Part shown: piece by piece, positions 1 to 5,487 of the stretch
Layout: each line of letters starts with the position of its first letter
How positions within the stretch are numbered: the first letter of the stretch is position 1
Source of the DNA: an uncultured Terriglobus sp.
Lineage (GTDB): Bacteria; Acidobacteriota; Terriglobia; Terriglobales; Acidobacteriaceae
DNA: 10,348 nucleotides
Direction of reading: 5' to 3'
NCBI GenBank assembly: GCA_937859825.1
Contig: CALMAP010000283.1
Span: forward strand, 22,819-33,166
The notes under the pieces: model-generated
Told to the model about the DNA's origin: nothing
The model's database searches: none
Seen by the model: only the letters and a program-made list of their open reading frames with translations
Position numbers and translations under genes: made by a program

Positions 1-1763
1 CCGACCAGTTCACCGCCCGGTACAGTTACTACCGGCTCGATGCCGTGAATGCGCGAGGCGCGGGTGCATTGGCGGACGTGAGCTATGGTACTGCGGTGCG
101 CGACGAAAACCACACGATTGCGGTGAGTAACATAGCCACGCTGTCCTCCCACACCTTTAATGAGACGCGGGGTCAATTTACGCATGACAGCCTCAACGCG
201 CCGTCGAACACGCAGAACAGCCCGGCCATTGCGATTAGTGGTGTTGCCACCTTCGGGCGGTTCTCCTCTTCGCCAACGGCGCGGCTCAACTCGCTGTATG
301 AAGCTGTGAACAACCTGGTAATGCAGCGCGGCGCGCACACGGTCAAGACCGGTGTCGACTTCCTCTTCAACGACGATACGATTACCTTTCCCATGGCGAT
401 TGCGGGTTCGTACACCTTCGCCTCGCTGGCCGCATTTCAGGCGGGCAGCCGGTCCTACTCGACCTACGCGCAGAACTTCGGAACACCGTTCGTACAGCAG
501 AACAACCCGAACGTCGGCTTCTACGCGCAGGATGAGTGGAAGGTAGTTCCGGCGTTCACGTTGAATCTTGGGCTGCGGTACGATCTGCAGTTTCTGCGAA
601 CGATCAAGACTGACACCAACAACATCTCGCCGCGGATTGGCTTTGCCTGGTCACCCTTCGCAGACCGCAGCACCGTCGTTCGCGGCAGCTTCGGGCTCTT
701 CTATGATCGTGTGCCGCTGCGCGCGCTTGCGAATGCGCTGCTCTCAGCGGGGAACACCACGGATCCGACGCAAGGCCGCCTGCTGCAGTACTCCTACGTG
801 TCGACTGATACCGGTGCGCCCGCGTTTCCAAACGTTTCCCTCACGCCAAACCCGGGCTCGAAGATCAGCTACGCGCTGATGGACCGGAGCATCCAGAACG
901 CCTACTCCGAGCAGGCCAGCCTCGGCGTGGAGCAGCAAATGTTTCGGAGCGGTACGATCGGCATCAGCTATCAGCACGCACGTGGCCTGCACCTGCTCTC
1001 GTCGTACAACACCAACATCAATCCGGACGGCACGCGGCCAGACACCACTCGCGGCAATATCAAGCCCTACGTTGGCCGCTTCGATTCCTACTATGACGGC
1101 CTGGCGGTCTCGTTCGTGCAGCGTCCTGTTGCATGGGGTTCGGCGCGTATTTCGTACACATGGTCGAAGGCCCTTGACAACGTTGGCGAGTTTTTCTTCA
1201 GCTCGCCGATCAACAACTTCGATTTCGGCATGGACCGCAGCCGCTCCGACGACGACCAGCGGCACCGCTTGGTCTTTGATGCCACGGTGCATTCCCCAAC
1301 GACGGAGGCGCACAGCGTCGCTGCGCACCTCGGGCATGACTGGAGATTCGGAGGCATTCTGCAGTACTACTCGCGGCTGCCGTTCAACGTCACCACGGGT
1401 GGGCAGACGAAGCAGCAAACGAGTCAGCGCCCATGCGCCGCGGGTTACACGCTTGCGGCAGGGGATGGGACCAATCCTTGCACCGAGGCGTTGCGCGGCG
1501 CGGTGATCGGTCGCAATGTTGGCACCGGCTTCGACTTCTTCAGTCTGAGCGTGCGGTTAAGCCGCACCTTTGGCATAACCGAGCGGCTGAAGCTGGAGAC
1601 CATTGCCGAATCCTTCAATGGCTTGAACCACCGCAACGACATGGTCCCGAACGGCACCTTCGGCACGGGTGTTTACCCGGTCGCGCCAAGCGCATCGTTC
1701 GGCCAGGCGACGGCGGTGGGCGATCCACGCAGCGTGCAACTGGCTGCGCGGCTCAGCTTCTAG
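1..1763 (+). CDS. TonB-dependent outer-membrane receptor, Oar-like (N-terminus outside window)
   Basis: The reading frame is open from the left edge (first full codon at position 3) to TAG at 1761-1763, giving 586 residues of the C-terminal part. These correspond to the beta-barrel of a TonB-dependent receptor. Short alternating aromatic/polar strands are seen throughout. The stretch NVGFYAQDEWKVVPAFTLNL followed by GLRYDL, then SPRIGFAWSPF and VVRGSFGLFYDR, is typical of large acidobacterial Oar-like receptors. The protein ends in LAARLSF, with the terminal Phe expected of a barrel recognised by the BAM machinery. Two cysteines (partial residues 478 and 493) sit in what looks like an extracellular loop. 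The plug and any carboxypeptidase-like N-terminal domain lie outside the window. Only 23 bp separate it from the GH76 gene, so the two are probably co-transcribed, and mannan fragments are the likely ligand. The substrate is inferred from neighbours only. Confidence 0.9.
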   Translation, partial: DQFTARYSYYRLDAVNARGAGALADVSYGTAVRDENHTIAVSNIATLSSHTFNETRGQFTHDSLNAPSNTQNSPAIAISGVATFGRFSSSPTARLNSLYEAVNNLVMQRGAHTVKTGVDFLFNDDTITFPMAIAGSYTFASLAAFQAGSRSYSTYAQNFGTPFVQQNNPNVGFYAQDEWKVVPAFTLNLGLRYDLQFLRTIKTDTNNISPRIGFAWSPFADRSTVVRGSFGLFYDRVPLRALANALLSAGNTTDPTQGRLLQYSYVSTDTGAPAFPNVSLTPNPGSKISYALMDRSIQNAYSEQASLGVEQQMFRSGTIGISYQHARGLHLLSSYNTNINPDGTRPDTTRGNIKPYVGRFDSYYDGLAVSFVQRPVAWGSARISYTWSKALDNVGEFFFSSPINNFDFGMDRSRSDDDQRHRLVFDATVHSPTTEAHSVAAHLGHDWRFGGILQYYSRLPFNVTTGGQTKQQTSQRPCAAGYTLAAGDGTNPCTEALRGAVIGRNVGTGFDFFSLSVRLSRTFGITERLKLETIAESFNGLNHRNDMVPNGTFGTGVYPVAPSASFGQATAVGDPRSVQLAARLSF

Positions 1764-1786
1764 GATGGAGTAACGTACTGCTCAGC

Positions 1787-2920
1787 ATGTACAAACAGCT
1801 TATGAAGTCTGTTGCTTTCGCGTTGTGCGTTCTTACCGTCCAGATTGCCTGCTTCGCCCAAAGACCCAAGCCGCCAGCGCTACAAAATGCTGAGAAGGCG
1901 GCTGCCGCATTGCAGCGATGGTACGTCGACCGTACCGGCCTGTATACGACCACCGGCTGGTGGAATGCGGCGAATGCAACGACCGCATTGGTCGACCTGA
2001 TGCGGGCCGGCGGCTCCAGGGCGAACGAAGCGGTGCTTGCCCGTACATTTACCCAGGCGCAGATCGCCGTGCCTAAGGCGGAGCAGACGGGTGCGTTGGA
2101 AAAGATGACGGGCATGCCCGGCTTTCTCAACGACTACTACGACGACGAAGGCTGGTGGGCCCTCGCGTGGATCGACGCTTACGACCTGACACGGCAACCG
2201 CGTTATCTCGGCATGGCGCAAGCCATCTTCACCGACATGGCTGGCGGCTGGGACAGTACCTGCGGCGGCGGCATCTGGTGGAGCAAGGAACGGAACTACA
2301 AGAATGCCATCGCGAACGAGTTGTTCTTTTCCGTCGCGACCCACCTTGCTGTGCGGGCGCAGGCGGACAGCCGGCAGACTTACACAGACTGGGCCGAGAA
2401 GGAGTGGCGCTGGTTCACAGTCTCCGGCATGATCAATGCGGAACACCTTGTGAACGATGGAATCACCATCGACAAGGCAACCGGTGTCTGCCGCAATAAC
2501 GGCAGAACGGTGTGGACCTACAACCAGGGCGTGGTGCTGGGTGCCTTGGCGGAGTGGTCGCGGATGACGGACGACCCCATGTTGCTGATGCAGGCGCGTG
2601 TGCTGGCAGACGCAGGTCTGGCCCACCTGACGGACGATGCAGGCGTGCTGCACGATGTCTGTGAGCCCGCAAGCTGCGGAGCGGACGCGCCGCAGTTCAA
2701 AGGCATCTTTATGCGCAACCTGCGCGCTCTGAATGGCCTCGTGCACGAGCCGCGATACACCGCGTTCTTTCGGACAAACGCCGACAGCATTTGGTCGAAA
2801 GATCGCGTGCACGACGACCAGTTTGGGCTGGTGTGGTCGGGTCCGGCATTGCCCGCGGATGCATCGACGCAAAGTTCCGCGCTGGATGCGCTCGTCGCTT
2901 CACTCCCAATCCGCGAATGA
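1787..2920 (+). CDS. Secreted GH76 endo-alpha-1,6-mannanase
   Basis: A 377-residue protein of glycoside hydrolase family 76, which hydrolyses the alpha-1,6-mannose backbone of fungal/yeast mannan with retention. Residues 117-129 (YYDDEGWWALAWI) hold the family signature, with the adjacent aspartates D119 and D120 as the expected nucleophile and acid/base pair. It is followed by CGGGIWW (159-165) and YKNAIANELF (171-180), both characteristic of the (alpha/alpha)6 barrel. The N-terminus is a Sec signal peptide: Lys residues, a hydrophobic core to about residue 20, and probable cleavage after CFA (22-24), just before Gln25. I chose ATG at 1787 because GGAG lies at 1767-1770. ATG at 1802 (Met6) would also give a signal peptide. 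The open frame extends further upstream to 1433 but there it is only a shadow of the receptor gene. Length is normal for a single-domain GH76. It probably forms an operon with the upstream receptor. Periplasmic versus surface location is uncertain. Confidence 0.93.
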   Translation: MYKQLMKSVAFALCVLTVQIACFAQRPKPPALQNAEKAAAALQRWYVDRTGLYTTTGWWNAANATTALVDLMRAGGSRANEAVLARTFTQAQIAVPKAEQTGALEKMTGMPGFLNDYYDDEGWWALAWIDAYDLTRQPRYLGMAQAIFTDMAGGWDSTCGGGIWWSKERNYKNAIANELFFSVATHLAVRAQADSRQTYTDWAEKEWRWFTVSGMINAEHLVNDGITIDKATGVCRNNGRTVWTYNQGVVLGALAEWSRMTDDPMLLMQARVLADAGLAHLTDDAGVLHDVCEPASCGADAPQFKGIFMRNLRALNGLVHEPRYTAFFRTNADSIWSKDRVHDDQFGLVWSGPALPADASTQSSALDALVASLPIRE

Positions 2921-3068
2921 GAACGTAGCATTCGCAGGCAAATGGACGAACTCAATAAAGCGGATGGTGACAGCAATGCCGTTCCTTTCAGAAACGGTTC
3001 GGGCGGCGTAAGTTCCAGCGTGGGGTCGGCGCCGAATGTAACGCGCTCGCTCGCAGAGTTTCTGAAAA

Positions 3069-3165
3069 TTCATCCTGAGCGTAGCGAAGCGTCTGCTGCT
3101 TGCCAATGCAGCCCCTTCTTTGAAGGAAAGCTGGTCCCCCTCCACTCCGCTCTGGTCGGAAGGAC
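3069..3165. repeat. Intergenic element bounded by imperfect inverted repeats
   Basis: The 277-bp gap between the two convergent genes contains no convincing gene. Within it, the 21 bases at 3069-3089 (core CATCCTGAGCGTAGCGAAG) and the reverse complement of 3145-3165 (core ending AGAGCGGAG) match at 13 of 21 positions, so they form imperfect terminal inverted repeats about 100 bp apart. Between them is a small perfect hairpin, CCTTC-TTT-GAAGG (3114-3126). From memory, 'CATCCTGAGCG(N)AGCGAAG' and 'CTCCACTCCGCT..GGTCGG' are recurrent intergenic sequences in acidobacterial genomes. That would make this a degenerate copy of a dispersed, non-coding repeat. Multi-copy status cannot be shown from one window. 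Confidence 0.5.
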
Positions 3166-3184
3166 ACGTCGATAGGACGATGGC

Positions 3185-3199
3185 AGGTTCCTAGAACCT
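3185..3199. other. Short perfect dyad overlapping the gtaA-like stop codon
   Basis: AGGTTC (3185-3190), CTA (3191-3193) and GAACCT (3194-3199) form a perfect 6-bp inverted repeat. It overlaps the stop codon of the minus-strand gene (3198-3200). No run of T follows on either strand, so it is not a standard intrinsic terminator. It might stabilise the 3' end of the transcript or be chance. Confidence 0.25.
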
Positions 3200-5276
3200 A
3201 TTTCAGATTCTCCGATTTCGCTCGCCATTTCGCCGCAAGCGGCTTATCGTCAAGCGCCTTGATAAAGAGGCCGCCCACCACGCTGCGTGCCTGAAAGCCG
3301 CTCTTCTCACTGCTCACGGTGTCGTACCAGTCCGTCATCGGGACGCGGCTGGTCGTCTCGTTCGCCCACTTGTACATCGGGTCCACGATGCTGTTGAAGT
3401 CGGCGGAATTGTCGGCAAGGGTGGCCGTCCACATCTCCCAGTCCAGCTTGGTGTAGGTCTGGCGACTGTCCAGTGGCAGGCCATAGCGGTTCAGCTTTGT
3501 CTGGTAGAAGGCCATCTCCGTCTCACGAACGTTCTTTGGAAAGAGCGCATACCCCAGCACCTTGTCCCAAACGAGGTTGTACTTCTGGCTCCACGTGCCC
3601 GGGCTTTCAAAGCCGAGCTTGTAGTGGTCGCCTTCTTTTGCGAGCGTGATCCACTTCTTCGCGTAGTCCTTCGCAACTGCATCGTACTGCTTCGCTTCGG
3701 AATCGTGATGCAGCAGCTTCGCCAGATCGGCATAGGCTTCGAGAGCGTCGATGGCTTTGATGGAGAGGTTTGCGTTGTGCGCAACGTGACCGGCAAAGTC
3801 GTCCGTGGTCAACTGTCGCTCCGGATCAAGGCCGTGTTCTTTCAGGTAATTGGCCCATTGGGTGAGTATCGGCCAGAACTTTTCCGCAAGGGCAGTGCTC
3901 TTCTCTGTACGCGCGATCGCGTCTACCAGAATCAGCATGTTGCCGGATTCCTCGACGGGCATCTGGTTTTCTTCCGTTTTTTCCCCGCCTCCATACTCCT
4001 GCCCGTTTGCAAGAGGATATTGACCAAGATCATGCGGTGCAAAAGGAAAGTGCCAGTGGTTCGGCATTGCCGAGTACCGCAGCACGGGCAGCACCTGTGC
4101 CTCCAGCAGCTTCGGGTTGAAGAACAGGAAGAGCGGCGCGGAAGGGTAGAGAACGTCCACTGTTGCCATGTCGCCGTTGGAGAAGTTCTCCTTCGCGAAG
4201 AGCATGGGCGTGCCGTCTTCCGCCGCGACCAGCTTGTGCGCGGCGATCGATTGCCGGTAAGCGAGCGTGCACAGCCATGCATAATGTTCGCCCGCGGAGC
4301 GTGTCAGGTCTGCGATCAGATCACGATCGAAGGCAACACCGCGTGCTTCAAGCGCGGGCTGCTCCCGCACCGCTTCATCCAGCATGGTGCTCACGGGTTT
4401 GTTGTTGCGCTGCCAGTACGGGCGCAGGTTCCGGCCCATCACCTGGATGGAATAGTTGTCCGTGTAGCTGACCAGAACGGATTTCGAGACGGGCTGCGCG
4501 CTGATCTTGCCCAGCGGCAGCGCCACGGCCATTCTTGGCGCGTTACGTCCCTGCGCCACGGGGCCGTCCATTGCGTCGGGCGCGGCCAGTGTGCCGGAGT
4601 CTGCAAACTCCCGCTCAGGATGTTCGCTGATGCTGGTGGCTGCCTCCTCGTTGTTGGGTACAGCGAGATGAAAGTACCCCCAGTCGATGCGCAGGTCGTC
4701 ACCGGAACGGTTCAGCACAGACTGGTCTTTCGTGCCGACGGACAGCACCCTGGTGGATGTTGTGTGGTTTCGGCTAAAGACGATCTGCTGGCCCTCATAG
4801 CTGGTGGCGATGCCGCCATCCGCCTCCAAAAACACTGCAACGTCATGCGATCCGCTGTCCAGCGCGTGCGCCGTCCACGTCACATAGGTTACGGGCCTCG
4901 AGAGGATGTCCATGTCGTCCAGAAACGCCGGGGTAAAGAAGGTGAGGTCGATTTGCACCGCCGCGTTTTTAAAGCTGTAGCGCGTGTGCGTCGGCGTCAG
5001 TTCCTGCGATGCCTGTTCCATTGCCGGGACACGGTCGGGATCGCGGCCGAGAATGCGGAAGGTTTGACCGTCGACGCGGACAAGGCCCACCAACGGCTGG
5101 GGGTGGCCGGTCCAGTGCCGCGTGGGCGAGTCGGTGAGCTTATCCGTATTGGACCAGATGCTGAAGTAGGGATCGTGCGCGATCAACGGTGTCGCGGGTG
5201 GCCGCCTGGTCGACTGTGCCGAAACGGTAAGGGTGCATAGTGCGGCAAGAGCGATGCAGCGGACGGTCCTGATCAT
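3198..5276 (-). CDS. Secreted glutaminase-A / DUF4965 family protein
   Basis: A 692-residue protein of the fungal glutaminase A (GtaA) type, with the DUF4964, DUF5127, DUF4965 and DUF1793 domains in order. Residues 25-75 (RPPATPLIAHDPYFSIWSNT, then HWTGHPQPLVGLVRVDG) are the DUF4964-like start. Residues about 90-320 form the beta-rich DUF5127 part. Residues about 330-690 form the helical part, with MPVEESGNMLIL (439-450) and LADNSADFNSIVDPMYKWAN (620-639) strongly family-like. The length matches fungal GtaA (about 690). The N-terminus (MIRTVRCIALAALCTLTVSA, 1-20) is a Sec signal peptide cut before Gln21. ATG at 5276-5274 is preceded by GGAG at 10 nt. An in-frame ATG at 5330 lacks a ribosome-binding site and would bury the signal peptide. 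The family name comes from fungal glutaminases. In this mannan-degrading context a glycosidase-type role of the helical toroid is possible but unproven. Confidence 0.88.
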   Translation of the reverse strand: MIRTVRCIALAALCTLTVSAQSTRRPPATPLIAHDPYFSIWSNTDKLTDSPTRHWTGHPQPLVGLVRVDGQTFRILGRDPDRVPAMEQASQELTPTHTRYSFKNAAVQIDLTFFTPAFLDDMDILSRPVTYVTWTAHALDSGSHDVAVFLEADGGIATSYEGQQIVFSRNHTTSTRVLSVGTKDQSVLNRSGDDLRIDWGYFHLAVPNNEEAATSISEHPEREFADSGTLAAPDAMDGPVAQGRNAPRMAVALPLGKISAQPVSKSVLVSYTDNYSIQVMGRNLRPYWQRNNKPVSTMLDEAVREQPALEARGVAFDRDLIADLTRSAGEHYAWLCTLAYRQSIAAHKLVAAEDGTPMLFAKENFSNGDMATVDVLYPSAPLFLFFNPKLLEAQVLPVLRYSAMPNHWHFPFAPHDLGQYPLANGQEYGGGEKTEENQMPVEESGNMLILVDAIARTEKSTALAEKFWPILTQWANYLKEHGLDPERQLTTDDFAGHVAHNANLSIKAIDALEAYADLAKLLHHDSEAKQYDAVAKDYAKKWITLAKEGDHYKLGFESPGTWSQKYNLVWDKVLGYALFPKNVRETEMAFYQTKLNRYGLPLDSRQTYTKLDWEMWTATLADNSADFNSIVDPMYKWANETTSRVPMTDWYDTVSSEKSGFQARSVVGGLFIKALDDKPLAAKWRAKSENLK

Positions 5277-5331
5277 CAGCGGGGAACTCCAGATGGTGAA
5301 ATACGTGGGAACGATTCGTGACTCTTGCATT

Positions 5332-5347
5332 ATGCGTGTACGCTCAT
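5332..5347. promoter_or_regulatory. Candidate operator: 16-bp imperfect palindrome centred on GTAC
   Basis: ATGCGTGTACGCTCAT equals its own reverse complement at 12 of 16 positions. Arms of TGCAT (5326-5330) and ATGCA (5346-5350) flank it with a one-base offset. Size and symmetry suit a dimeric repressor such as a LacI-type sugar regulator. It touches the CATAAT box of the minus-strand gene. No regulator gene is in the window, so the assignment is inference. Confidence 0.3.
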
Positions 5348-5452
5348 GCAGAAGTCTCGCTTCTTCTTACAAGCGTCATCGGATTGCTGATTTTGGCAGG
5401 CTGGATGTTTGCAGAGAATGCAGGCTGGCGGTGCACCAATCTGTCTATTACG

Positions 5453-5469
5453 CTGGCTGATCAAGCCAG
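5453..5469. promoter_or_regulatory. Perfect dyad upstream of GH92 ribosome-binding site
   Basis: CTGGCT (5453-5458), GATCA (5459-5463) and AGCCAG (5464-5469) form a perfect 6-bp inverted repeat with a 5-nt loop. It ends 7 bp before the GGAG ribosome-binding site at 5477-5480. It could be an operator, or a hairpin in the 5' untranslated region that affects translation. Confidence 0.3.
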
Positions 5470-5476
5470 GACATCT

Positions 5477-5480
5477 GGAG
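5477..5480 (+). promoter_or_regulatory. Ribosome-binding site fixing the GTG start of the GH92 gene
   Basis: GGAG lies 7 nt before GTG at 5488. It supports this non-ATG start, which also puts the twin-arginine motif at the right distance from the N-terminus. Confidence 0.65.
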
Positions 5481-5487
5481 AACTCTG

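Larger units (their letters stand above)
5277..5487. promoter_or_regulatory. Divergent control region between gtaA-like and GH92 genes
   Basis: This 211-bp region separates two divergently transcribed genes and must hold the promoters for both. I see no gene in it. Besides the two dyads listed separately, it has a 9-bp direct repeat GCAGGCTGG at 5396-5404 and 5420-5428. On the minus strand CATAAT (5334-5329) resembles a -10 box and abuts the 5332-5347 dyad, but no good -35 box pairs with it. Promoter positions therefore remain unassigned. Confidence 0.55.

Noticed and set aside
1433..1786. Upstream extension of the GH76 open frame
   Set aside because: It is an out-of-frame reading of the receptor gene, whose own frame is strongly supported up to 1763. 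The signal peptide starts at 1787.
1787..1870. Lipoprotein signal in the GH76 protein (Cys22)
   Set aside because: The residues before the cysteine (V-Q-I-A) do not fit the lipobox well (Gln at -3), while cleavage after CFA fits signal peptidase I.
744..2872. Long minus-strand open frames at 744-1418 and 1880-2872
   Set aside because: They lie opposite the receptor and GH76 genes, have no recognisable domains, and are Arg/His/Val-rich as expected for shadows in GC-rich DNA.
2942..3175. 77-codon open frame in the gap after GH76
   Set aside because: It runs through the inverted-repeat element, has no ribosome-binding site, and no sensible composition or motif.
3624..5240. 538-codon plus-strand open frame
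   Set aside because: It is antisense to the GtaA-like gene, which has full domain structure and a signal peptide. The shadow frame shows no family motif.
5277..5330. Longer start (ATG at 5330) for the GtaA-like protein
   Set aside because: It has no ribosome-binding site and would put 18 residues before a clear signal peptide beginning MIRTVRC.
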